Source: JBBDYG01 sp040901765 (lineage in GTDB: Bacteria; Planctomycetota; Planctomycetia; Pirellulales; Lacipirellulaceae). Taken from it: a stretch of DNA of 64,000 nt. Within the stretch, counting starts at the first letter, position 1; every line of letters starts with the position of its first letter. A program made the translations under genes and the position numbers. The notes beneath the pieces are model-generated. The model worked only from the letters and a program-made list of their open reading frames with translations, ran no database searches and was not told the DNA's origin. Below, one piece after another: positions 34,520 through 42,211 of the stretch. Location of the stretch: NCBI GenBank assembly GCA_040901765.1, contig JBBDYG010000111.1:1-64000 (forward strand). Reading direction: 5' to 3'.

Positions 34520-35254
34520 CTATCCCGGCACAACCTGGCGCTGCAGGAGGTGTGTGGTTCTCAGCGATGTGGCGAGCGCTGCGGAATAACCGACCGGCGC
34601 ATCCACCGGCTGGGCCCAACAGCGCTGACCTGCCTGCGGTAGCGCAACCCAGGCTTGGTCGCCGCAGGCCGTCGGCACGTCGACTTCAGAAAGCGGCACT
34701 TGCAGGCCGGTACCGAGCCACTTCAGAACGGCTTCCTTGCGGGTCCAAATGCGAAAGAACAATTCGCGTTGTTCTTCGACTCCTACGGACCGCAACGTTG
34801 CAAGCTCACGGCAGGAATAGTGTCGCTCGGCAATGGCCTGCCAATGCGAGACTTGCCGATGGTGCTCGATATCGACGCCAATCTCGCCTCCGCTCGTGAT
34901 GCCCAGCAGCACGCCGTCGCCTGAGTGCGCCAAATTGAAGTATAGCGCGTGGTGATCGCGCTTCACGGCGAGACGCGGTTTTCCGCTTGGTTCAATTGCA
35001 ATAGCGACTTCCGCAGGTGCTATCGAGAGATAAGCACCGAGCAAACGTCGGAGCACGCCGCGGCCAACGAGGAATCGATCTCTGGCTCCAGCGGACGCGA
35101 ATTGCCCCGCTTGGTCCTGCTCGATGGGCGACAGTAGCATCCGGAAGCGGTCTGACGCAAAGTCGCCCAAGCTGCAGAACCAGACGTGGGCTTGATGCTC
35201 TTGAGGTGGCACAACCGACCGCAACTGTGCAAGTCCGACTCGTTCGGCGGTCAT
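34520..35254 (-). CDS. 4'-phosphopantetheinyl transferase, Sfp type
   Basis: Transfers the phosphopantetheine arm from CoA to the Ser of a carrier domain. The 244-residue length and motifs match the Sfp/Gsp class: PSGKPRLA, FNLAHSGDGVLLGIT (His and Ser of CoA site), the metal motif GVDIEHH and FFRIWTRKEAVLKWLG. Its start overlaps the stop of the thioesterase gene by four bases. The obvious client is the carrier domain of the FAAL-ACP encoded divergently 1.2 kb away. Confidence 0.93.
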   Translation of the reverse strand: MTAERVGLAQLRSVVPPQEHQAHVWFCSLGDFASDRFRMLLSPIEQDQAGQFASAGARDRFLVGRGVLRRLLGAYLSIAPAEVAIAIEPSGKPRLAVKRDHHALYFNLAHSGDGVLLGITSGGEIGVDIEHHRQVSHWQAIAERHYSCRELATLRSVGVEEQRELFFRIWTRKEAVLKWLGTGLQVPLSEVDVPTACGDQAWVALPQAGQRCWAQPVDAPVGYSAALATSLRTTHLLQRQVVPG

Positions 35255-36054
35255 GGCGCCTCCTGTAGCGATTGGAGGCGGCTAACGATTGTCCCGAGCG
35301 CAGCCAAATTCGGTGCCCCGGCACCAGGAGTTTGCTCATGATCTCGAAACAAGAAAAAATGACCGCCCGGGAAGAGCCACGACGAGAATCGCCCCGTCGT
35401 GTACTCTCGCCAAGCCTGCAAATCGCTGAGAGGAACCCCGGCGTCTTGAGCGCCGCCGAGCGCGAGAATTTCCACGTCCAGCGGAGCCTCGTCCGCCGGC
35501 CGGTAGTTTTCCCACATGCGAACGTCGGCCCGAAGCGTGGGGAGCAGGAGATCGAGCAGTCGGGCGTCGGCCCGGACTGCTGGCGGAATACCCTCGTACC
35601 GCCTAGCGATCTCATTAATGAACTCTCGGTCGCCAAGATGCCCGAGCGGTGGGCCCTTCTTGGCTAAATGGGGGGCCGCACTGGCCGCTGTCACGACCAG
35701 CACGAGGGGCGGTTGGAGTCGTCGGCGCAGCTCACGGGCGATTTCCAGCGCCACATAGGCCCCCAGGCTGTATCCCAGAAGGGCAACTGGTCGATTATTG
35801 ATCTCAGTGACCGCATCGGCACCATGCTTGGCGAGCGTCAACAAATCGGGGTAGGCCGTCTCGGAGAATCGGTCCTCGCGGCCGGGTAACCGTATGGGCA
35901 CGAGTTCGACGGAGGTCGGTAGAAATGGCCGCCAACGGTGGAAGGCCGCAGTCCCACCGCCAGCATATGGCAGGCAAACCAACCGGACTGCTGCTTTTTG
36001 ATCGATTTTGCTCGGCAAAAGCGGATGGCGAGTCGTCGTCATTTCATAACTCAT
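35251..36054 (-). CDS. Type II thioesterase (GrsT/RifR-like)
   Basis: A 267-residue alpha/beta hydrolase that removes acyl groups from carrier proteins. Motifs: LVCLPYAGGGTAAFHRW (family start), RLPGREDRF, nucleophile Ser96 in GYSLGAY, acid in GGAQDAGV and His in FPGGHFFLF. Type II thioesterases almost always accompany non-ribosomal peptide or polyketide systems, so it supports a carrier-based pathway here. It is coupled to the PPTase by an ATGA overlap and divergent from FAAL-ACP. Start chosen at MSYEMTTTRHP; a second Met four codons on is also possible. Confidence 0.92.
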   Translation of the reverse strand: MSYEMTTTRHPLLPSKIDQKAAVRLVCLPYAGGGTAAFHRWRPFLPTSVELVPIRLPGREDRFSETAYPDLLTLAKHGADAVTEINNRPVALLGYSLGAYVALEIARELRRRLQPPLVLVVTAASAAPHLAKKGPPLGHLGDREFINEIARRYEGIPPAVRADARLLDLLLPTLRADVRMWENYRPADEAPLDVEILALGGAQDAGVPLSDLQAWREYTTGRFSSWLFPGGHFFLFRDHEQTPGAGAPNLAALGTIVSRLQSLQEAP

Positions 36055-36455
36055 TATGACAACTAATCTTATGGCGCAAAAGGGCGGTGCATTCCAGCTC
36101 TGCCGTAACGGATGCATCTGATCGCCGTACAAGAATCGCTTGCGGTATCGCGGCTCGGAAAACCTTTCGCGGATTTCCTGTCTTACCGACTTCGGGGATT
36201 ACAACCGCCCGAAAGAGAACCTAGAATATGTATCTTGCCGCCGACCCAGAATGGTTAAGCGATTAGCGGCCGAGCGGACCACGACGGCCTTTGCCGAAAA
36301 ATGACGCAACTCGCTGCGATTCAACTCACGCTGGAAACCGATAAGAAACGAGAGGGCGTACTTCTCGCAAACCGCAAGCACGTGAGTGCCTGGCGGCGTA
36401 ACTCCTCCCTCCGCACCAGTTCCCCACCTCCCGCTACCAGCAAGTATTGGCTCCG
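36055..36455. other. Divergent spacer between thioesterase and FAAL genes
   Basis: Holds the promoters of both divergent units, but no clear consensus boxes or operators were identified. Frames that cross it lack start signals. Confidence 0.4.
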
Positions 36456-38774
36456 ATGGCACCCGAGATGGTAGCTCACGATCTGCGACCGGCAACGATG
36501 CTCGACTTGCTGCGGTATCGTGCCGAGCAACACCGAGAGCGGACGGCGTACATCTTTCTGTCGGACGATGGCGCCGCTACTACGCAACTCACCTTCGGCC
36601 AGCTCGATGCGCGAGCCCGTGCTATTGCCGGCTTTCTGGAAGGCCAAGTGGCACCGGGCGATCGGGCACTGTTGGTCTATCCGGCCGGCCTCGATTTTAT
36701 TACTGCCTTTTTCGGCTGCCTCTATGCCGGAGTCGTGGCGGTGCCAGCGACTTATCCCAAGCCGCGCAGGCCGCTGCCGCGGATGAGTCGCATTGCCGAG
36801 GACAGTGGGGCAAAGATCGCTCTCACGACGGCACAGACCCTCGAAACACTCGATCTCGATCAGCAAGACGCTATCGCCCGCACGCTCACTTGGGTGGCGA
36901 GCGATGAAATCGCCGACCGGGTCGGCCGCAACTGGCGAGTACCGGCGATCACGACCGACGACCTGGCATTTTTACAATACACTTCTGGCTCGACGAGCGA
37001 CCCCAAGGGGGTCATGGTTTCCCACGGCAACCTGCTCAGCAACCTGGAGGCGATTCGGCAAGCGTTCGGCATCGAAGCGATCGTCGATCCGGCAACCAAC
37101 CCGACTGGCGTCTTTTGGTTGCCCGCCTATCACGACATGGGCCTCGTCGGGGGCATCCTGACGCCTTTGTACGTGGGTGGCCGCAGCGTCTTGATGTCTC
37201 CCTCGTCCTTTTTACAACGACCATTAAGGTGGCTGAAAGCGATCGACGATTACGGGGCATCGATCAGCGGAGCGCCGAATTTTGCATATGACTATTGCCT
37301 GCGCCGCGTTCCGGCGGCCGAGCGCGCCAAGTTCGATCTCCATCGCTGGCGGCTGGCGTTTTGCGGCGCCGAGCCGATCCGCGCCGAAACCATGCGCAGT
37401 TTCTGTGACGCATTTGCGCCGGCTGGCTTCTTGCCCGAGGCGTTTTTTCCCTGCTATGGATTGGCCGAATCGACTCTCCTGGTGACCGGGGCCGACTTTC
37501 GATACCAACCCACGGTGATCACTGTGAATCGGGCCGAGCTGGCCAAGCACCGCGTGGTCGTCGCCGACAAACACGACAAACCACATGTGCAAGAGCTTGT
37601 GGGCTGCGGCACCTCACCGAGCGGCCATGCGATTGCGATTGTCGATCCGGTGACCAGCGTTCCATGCCCCCCCGCGATGGTGGGCGAGATTCTGGTCCAA
37701 GGGCCTTCGGTTACACGTGGCTACTGGCAGCGTCCCGAGGAGTCGGCAGCGGAATTCGTTTCCGATGTACCCGGCGTTTCGGGCCGAATGCTGCGCACGG
37801 GCGATTTGGGATTCATTCACGATGGCCAGCTCTACGTCACAGGCCGTGTGAAGGACGTGATCATCATCCGGGGACGCAATCACTATCCGCAGGACATTGA
37901 ACAAACCTGCGAACAAGTTCATCCGGCCGTTATGCCCGGCGCGGCGTTCTCCGTGAGCATCGACGATGAGGAACGACTCGTGGTCGTCCATCAAGTCGAT
38001 CGAAGTTGTCCCAAGGAAGAATACGGCAACGTGGTGCAGGCAATTCGCCGTGCGATAGCCGAGAACCACGAGCTTGAGCCGGCGGCGATACAATTGATCC
38101 GCCAAACCTCGCTGCCGATCACCTCGAGCGGCAAAGTCCAGCGCCAATTGTGCCGCGAGCAGTACCTACAGGGGGAACTTAAGATTCTCCACGAATGGAA
38201 GTTGCCGATTCGCATTGCGCCGACCAATGGACATGCCGCGTCCTACACGAATGGCAACGGCAACGGCAATGGGAATGGCAATGGTCGCCTCCACGGTTCA
38301 CATTCCGCCAACGGCCACAAGAATGGCCACAGCGCGAACGGTTCTTCAAAAAAGCCGCGATTCACGGTAAGAGCGGACGCCATTGAACTTGATCGAGTGG
38401 TCGAGCGGATCGAGAGTTGGCTGCAAGAATGGCTCGTAAGTCGCGTCGGCCTTGACCCGGCCGACATCCACCGCGATAAGCCGTTCGCCGAGTTCGGAGT
38501 CGATTCGCTGACCGCGGTCGAATTAAGCCACGAACTTGAAAAAGAATTTGGCGTTCCACTGCCGCCTATTGTGGCGTGGAACTACCCCACTCCGGCGGCG
38601 CTGGCTCGATACCTGGCCGAGCAATCGACCGGTGCCGTTAGCGCGCCGGTTGTAGTCTCGGTCACCCCGAATGGTGTCACTACGGATCCCGTCGATCTGG
38701 AATCATTACTGGCCGAGATCGAGCATCTCTCCGACGACGAAGCCGCCAGGTTACTGGCCGAAAGCGGACGGTAA
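36456..38774 (+). CDS. Fatty acyl-AMP ligase fused to an acyl carrier domain (FAAL-ACP)
   Basis: A 772-residue loading enzyme. Residues about 1-580 form an adenylating domain of the FAAL branch: AMP motif LQYTSGSTSDPKGVMVSHGN, FAAL-type WLPAYHDMGLVGGILTPLYVG and SPSSFLQRPLRWLKAI, CYGLAESTLLVTG, and RTGDLGFIHDGQLYVTGRVK. FAALs form acyl-AMP and load it onto a carrier, not CoA. A linker of Asn-Gly repeats (about 596-635) leads to a carrier domain with the phosphopantetheine Ser684 in FGVDSLTAVEL. The C-terminal ~40 residues (DLESLLAEIEHLSDDEA) look like a docking helix. An in-frame TTG nine bases upstream is an alternative start. No downstream NRPS/PKS module follows. Confidence 0.93.
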   Translation: MAPEMVAHDLRPATMLDLLRYRAEQHRERTAYIFLSDDGAATTQLTFGQLDARARAIAGFLEGQVAPGDRALLVYPAGLDFITAFFGCLYAGVVAVPATYPKPRRPLPRMSRIAEDSGAKIALTTAQTLETLDLDQQDAIARTLTWVASDEIADRVGRNWRVPAITTDDLAFLQYTSGSTSDPKGVMVSHGNLLSNLEAIRQAFGIEAIVDPATNPTGVFWLPAYHDMGLVGGILTPLYVGGRSVLMSPSSFLQRPLRWLKAIDDYGASISGAPNFAYDYCLRRVPAAERAKFDLHRWRLAFCGAEPIRAETMRSFCDAFAPAGFLPEAFFPCYGLAESTLLVTGADFRYQPTVITVNRAELAKHRVVVADKHDKPHVQELVGCGTSPSGHAIAIVDPVTSVPCPPAMVGEILVQGPSVTRGYWQRPEESAAEFVSDVPGVSGRMLRTGDLGFIHDGQLYVTGRVKDVIIIRGRNHYPQDIEQTCEQVHPAVMPGAAFSVSIDDEERLVVVHQVDRSCPKEEYGNVVQAIRRAIAENHELEPAAIQLIRQTSLPITSSGKVQRQLCREQYLQGELKILHEWKLPIRIAPTNGHAASYTNGNGNGNGNGNGRLHGSHSANGHKNGHSANGSSKKPRFTVRADAIELDRVVERIESWLQEWLVSRVGLDPADIHRDKPFAEFGVDSLTAVELSHELEKEFGVPLPPIVAWNYPTPAALARYLAEQSTGAVSAPVVVSVTPNGVTTDPVDLESLLAEIEHLSDDEAARLLAESGR

Positions 38775-38830
38775 GATCGCTTAGCGACGCCGGCTTCGCG
38801 TTCCGTGATGCCTTTCTTGCCCCTGAGAGT

Positions 38831-38836
38831 TATAAT
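38831..38836 (+). promoter_or_regulatory. Perfect TATAAT -10 box before an antitoxin gene
   Basis: TATAAT lies 28 bases before the ATG of the antitoxin gene. No good -35 box is seen at the usual distance. Confidence 0.35.
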
Positions 38837-38864
38837 AAAGGGGGGAACTGTTGGAGCGACGCGC

Positions 38865-39092
38865 ATGTTGAAATCTGTCAAAGGCATTTGCCGAAATGGG
38901 AAAATAGAATTGCTTGAGCCACCTCCAGCGGACGCCGAGCAAGAGGTTCTCGTCACATTCATTTCACCCGAATCGGTGCAGCTTTCGAACCGCGGGATCG
39001 ACGAGAATCAGGCGGCGGACTTACGGCGCCGTTTGGCGTCCTTCTCGGAAGATTGGCAACGCCCAGACATGGATGTGTACGATGCCATTTGA
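38865..39092 (+). CDS. Antitoxin of a MazF-type pair
   Basis: A 75-residue protein (MLKSVKGICRNGKIELLEPP) with the N-terminal beta-strand pattern of small AbrB/DUF104-like antitoxins and an acidic C-terminal toxin-binding tail (DLRRRLASFSEDWQRPDMDV). Its last codons overlap the ATG of a MazF-type toxin remnant, the usual coupled layout. An upstream in-frame ATG would add 20 residues across the -10 region and was not used. With the toxin broken, it is probably a relic or acts on a toxin elsewhere. Confidence 0.7.
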   Translation: MLKSVKGICRNGKIELLEPPPADAEQEVLVTFISPESVQLSNRGIDENQAADLRRRLASFSEDWQRPDMDVYDAI

Positions 39093-39153
39093 CCGTGGTG
39101 AAGTGGTTCTCGTTCTCTTTCCGAATTCTAATCTTCGCACAAGCGCCGGCTAA
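39082..39153 (+). pseudogene. Truncated MazF/PemK-type toxin
   Basis: A 23-codon frame (MPFDRGEVVLVLFPNSNLRT, then SAG and stop) begins inside the antitoxin's last codons. Its sequence is the conserved first strand pair of MazF/PemK endoribonucleases, normally ~110 residues. The rest of the toxin is missing, and what follows is unrelated spacer. It is a clear remnant of a deleted toxin. Confidence 0.7.
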
Positions 39154-39201
39154 AACAGGCGATTCCGCCTATTTTTCTGAACCAATGGCCACGGATGCTC
39201 A

Positions 39202-39231
39202 CTGACGTACCGCGATCGAGTCGGCTATAAT
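39202..39231 (+). promoter_or_regulatory. Promoter of the DUF5678/retropepsin pair
   Basis: CTGACG (four of six matches) and a perfect TATAAT are separated by 18 bases. The expected start point leaves a very short leader with a GGAG ribosome-binding site (near 39242) before the ATG. Confidence 0.5.
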
Positions 39232-39254
39232 GATGGAGTGGAAGGAGATTCGCC

Positions 39255-39461
39255 ATGGCAACTACCGATCAGCCCGCGCCCCTCGTGCCCAGGAAATTCG
39301 CCGGTCAATGGATCGCGTGGAACCGCGATCGGAACGTTATTGTAGCGAGCGGACGAACCTTGGGTGATGCCCGCCGCGCCGCACAGGCCGCGGGCGAATC
39401 AGCGCCGATCCTGGCGAAGGCGCCACGCGCCAACGTGCGGTTTCTGGGCGGCGTCCGATGA
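39255..39461 (+). CDS. DUF5678-like small protein
   Basis: A 68-residue protein with the core FAGQWIAWNRDRNVIVASGR followed by a helix (LGDARRAAQAAG), matching DUF5678, a small fold of unknown function. A GAAGGAG site precedes the ATG. Its stop overlaps the start of the retropepsin gene by four bases (ATGA), so the two are translated together. The pairing suggests partner or substrate of the protease. Confidence 0.7.
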   Translation: MATTDQPAPLVPRKFAGQWIAWNRDRNVIVASGRTLGDARRAAQAAGESAPILAKAPRANVRFLGGVR

Positions 39462-39913
39462 GGTTCCGTTATACATCATACGAGGTCGATCCCTCCGCCA
39501 CCGTGCCCAGCGGTGTGCTCTATCGTCCTGAGGTAACGGTGGATGTCATCGGTCCGCGAGGAACGGAAACGATTCAAGCACTCGTGGATACCGGCTCAGA
39601 CGAAACCGTGTTTCCAGCTTCGCTTGCTTTCGCGATTGGGGTGCATCTCGATCGCAAGACGATAGGCCAGGCGTCGGCGGTCGGTGGGCATGTAGTGCAA
39701 CTTGTCCCAGGCAACGTGACGCTTCAAGTCGCCCAGGGTGGGCGAAAGTGTCGTTGGGAATCGACCGTTGCATTCCTGGAAGTGGAGCAGCCAGAAGACG
39801 AGGTTGCTCTGCTGGGATATGCCGGATTTCTGGAGTACTTCCGAGCCACGTTCGATAGCCAAAGCCACGAACTGGAATTGACTCCCAACGACCGGTTTCC
39901 GCCCGCGAACTAG
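39458..39913 (+). CDS. Retropepsin-like aspartic protease
   Basis: A 151-residue protein with one aspartic protease motif, ALVDTGSDETVFPASLA (catalytic Asp near residue 45), and the second-half ALLGYAGFLEYFRATFDSQ that resembles the conserved LLG segment of single-domain retropepsins. Such proteins act as homodimers, each giving one Asp. No signal peptide or membrane anchor is seen, so it is cytosolic. Its substrate is unknown; coupling to the DUF5678 protein hints at a functional pair. Confidence 0.8.
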   Translation: MRFRYTSYEVDPSATVPSGVLYRPEVTVDVIGPRGTETIQALVDTGSDETVFPASLAFAIGVHLDRKTIGQASAVGGHVVQLVPGNVTLQVAQGGRKCRWESTVAFLEVEQPEDEVALLGYAGFLEYFRATFDSQSHELELTPNDRFPPAN

Positions 39914-40154
39914 TGATCCGTTGACCGAGCTTCACAAGCCCCAAACCGGTCCGTCGTACAGCGTTGGTAGTGCAGGCGATCAAACTGCATAAGGGCGACA
40001 TAAATCTGCGGCTGAGTTCTTGCCGCGAAAATAATTCCGGCATCGCATTTGCTTCGTCTAACCGCATCTACTCATCGCCCGGATCAATCGATTCGGTGCG
40101 AGTGCCAATTTTCACACGTTGCCGGTTTTCTTCTACGAAAGGCGGGTGTTAGCC

Positions 40155-40316
40155 GTGATCTCGTTACCGACGATTCTTCTGATCGTTCTGATTCTGCTGC
40201 TGCTGGGTGCCATCCCGACGTGGCCGCATAGCCGCGGGTGGGGGTACGGACCGAGCGGCATCGTGGGCGTATTGGTGATAATTTTGATCGTGCTACTGCT
40301 AACCGGCCGCATCTAG
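40155..40316 (+). CDS. DUF3309 family small hydrophobic protein
   Basis: A ~53-residue, two-helix membrane protein: ISLPTILLIVLILLLLGAIP, the conserved loop TWPHSRGWGYGPSG, then VGVLVIILIVLLLTGRI. This order is diagnostic for DUF3309. The likely start is GTG directly before ISLPT; no ATG is placed correctly, and a longer form from an upstream start would add hydrophilic residues. Function unknown; found widely in Proteobacteria and Planctomycetes. Confidence 0.8.
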   Translation: MISLPTILLIVLILLLLGAIPTWPHSRGWGYGPSGIVGVLVIILIVLLLTGRI

Positions 40317-40437
40317 TTATTCTAATCACCGCCAATTCCGGCGACTTCGTGACGTAACAGCGCCAGCGCCAACTTCGCGCTCCGCTGCGAAGACGAAGTT
40401 TACCCGCCGTGGCGGGCGACGCGGCTAACTCGGCGCG

Positions 40438-41442
40438 CTAAACTTCCTTTTCTTCGATCCAACTCATCATGCGGCGTAGCTCGCGGCCGACTTTCTCAAC
40501 CGGGTGTTCGCGCTCCCGGCGACGGGTTGCTTTAAAGGCGGGCGCGCCCACGCGATTCTCCAGCAGCCACTCGCGGGCGAACTGGCCCGACTGCACTTCC
40601 TCGAGGATCCGCTTCATCTCGCGCTTCGTTTCCTCGGTCACAATTCGCGGGCCGCGGGTATAATCGCCGTACTCGGCCGTGTTGCTCACGCTATAGCGCA
40701 TGTAGTTCAGGCCGCCCTGATAGAACAGGTCGACAATCAGTTTTAACTCGTGCATGCATTCGAAGTAGGCCATTTCGGGTTGATAGCCGGCCTCAACGAG
40801 TGTTTCAAAGCCAGCTTTCACGAGTGCACTAACGCCACCGCACAAAACGGCTTGCTCGCCGAAGAGGTCCGTTTCGGTCTCTTCGGCAAAGCTCGTGCGA
40901 ATCACGCCGGCTCGCGTGCCGCCGATGCCCTTGGCATAAGCAAGACCCATCTTGAACGTCTGATCGCTGGCATCGTCGTTCGTGGCGATCAGGCACGGCA
41001 CCCCGCCCCCGGCGACAAACTCACTGCGAACCAGGTGCCCAGGGCCCTTAGGAGCGACTAAGAGCAGGTCGACTCCCTTAGGTGGCTCTACTTGGCCGAA
41101 GTGAACGTTAAAGCCGTGCGAGCACATCAGGACATTGCCCGGCTTCAGATGAGGCTTTACGTGTTGACGATACACATCGCCCTGCAGTTCGTCCGGCAGA
41201 AGAATGTTGATTAGGTCCGCCTTCTGAGCCAACTCCTCGGCACTTACCGGCTTAAAGCCGTGGCTGACGGCCAGATCATGGTTCTTGCCTCCGGGCCGCT
41301 GTCCGACAATTACATTAATGCCACTGTCGCGCAGATTCTGGGCGTGCGCATGCCCTTGCGATCCGTAGCCCAGAATACCGACCGTCTTCCCTTTAAGATT
41401 TGCAAGGTCCGCGTCCTGGTCGTAATAAATCTTCGCTGGCAT
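40438..41442 (-). CDS. ilvC: Ketol-acid reductoisomerase
   Basis: Second enzyme of branched-chain amino acid synthesis: converts acetolactate/acetohydroxybutyrate to the dihydroxy acids using NADPH and Mg2+. The 334-residue product is of the short class I type. Motifs: GYGSQGHAHAQNLRDSG cofactor loop, VAPKGPGHLVRSEF, metal-binding DLFGEQAVLCGG and ECMHELKLIVDLFYQGG. Start MPAKIYYDQDADL matches the family. It lies 54 bases after ilvH on the same strand, so probably one operon; ilvB is not in the window. Confidence 0.97.
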   Translation of the reverse strand: MPAKIYYDQDADLANLKGKTVGILGYGSQGHAHAQNLRDSGINVIVGQRPGGKNHDLAVSHGFKPVSAEELAQKADLINILLPDELQGDVYRQHVKPHLKPGNVLMCSHGFNVHFGQVEPPKGVDLLLVAPKGPGHLVRSEFVAGGGVPCLIATNDDASDQTFKMGLAYAKGIGGTRAGVIRTSFAEETETDLFGEQAVLCGGVSALVKAGFETLVEAGYQPEMAYFECMHELKLIVDLFYQGGLNYMRYSVSNTAEYGDYTRGPRIVTEETKREMKRILEEVQSGQFAREWLLENRVGAPAFKATRRREREHPVEKVGRELRRMMSWIEEKEV

Positions 41443-41496
41443 GTAACCGGCTTTCTCAAGAAATGAAGTTGAAATAAACGCAGATCGCGTCGGCAC

Positions 41497-42018
41497 TCAG
41501 GCCGTCCTGAGCGACTTAATGCCGCCGGTCCCTTGGGCCCGGCTCACCGAGCGGACCATTGCAATGCGCCCCGTCCGGACCAGCTCGACAATCCCCAGCG
41601 GCCGCATCAGGTCGATGAATGCTTCGATTTTGCGTTCTTGCCCCGAGATCTCGACGATTACTTCATCAGGCGCCACATCGACGATCCGCCCGCGAAAGAT
41701 GCCCGTCAGCTCGCGAATTTCGCTGCGTTTTCCTTCAGGAGCTTTAACCTTGATCAGCATCAGGTCACGCTCGACGTGATCGCGACTGCTCACGTCATCG
41801 ACCCGCACGACGGTGACGATCTTTTCGAGTTGCTTGCGGACTTGCTCGAGTACGCTGTCGTCGCCGACCACGACGAACGTCATCCGCGAGAGTTGCGGAT
41901 CCTCGGTTTCGCCAACGGCCAGGCTGTCGATGTTGTAGCCTCGCGAGGCGAGCATTCCGGCCACGTGGGCCAGCACGCCGGGGACGTTCTGAACGAGTGC
42001 AGAAAGCACGTGCCGCAT
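41497..42018 (-). CDS. ilvH: Acetolactate synthase regulatory (small) subunit
   Basis: Valine-sensing subunit of acetohydroxyacid synthase. The 173-residue product has an N-terminal ACT domain (HVLSALVQNVPGVLAHVAGM, RGYNIDSLAVGETED) and the C-terminal ALS_ss_C domain (RELTGIFRGRIVDVAPDEVI, GIVELVRTGRIAM). Start MRHVLSALV chosen because the longer frame adds ~60 residues with no homology and no ribosome-binding site. Followed by ilvC. The catalytic subunit gene must lie elsewhere, a separated arrangement. Confidence 0.95.
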   Translation of the reverse strand: MRHVLSALVQNVPGVLAHVAGMLASRGYNIDSLAVGETEDPQLSRMTFVVVGDDSVLEQVRKQLEKIVTVVRVDDVSSRDHVERDLMLIKVKAPEGKRSEIRELTGIFRGRIVDVAPDEVIVEISGQERKIEAFIDLMRPLGIVELVRTGRIAMVRSVSRAQGTGGIKSLRTA

Positions 42019-42211
42019 GTGTGAGGGCTCCAAAGTGAATTCGAGGAAAACAAATCTTAGCCCGCGCCAGAAGCTCCCGCAACCGGCGGGAAATGACGCC
42101 GGTCGGTTCCCTCGGCGCCCCGCGATCCTGACGAACCGCTTTACGAACCCCCGCGGCGAGGACGAATCCCAGGACACCCGCCGGACCGGAGACGTTCGCA
42201 AATTGCGGCCG

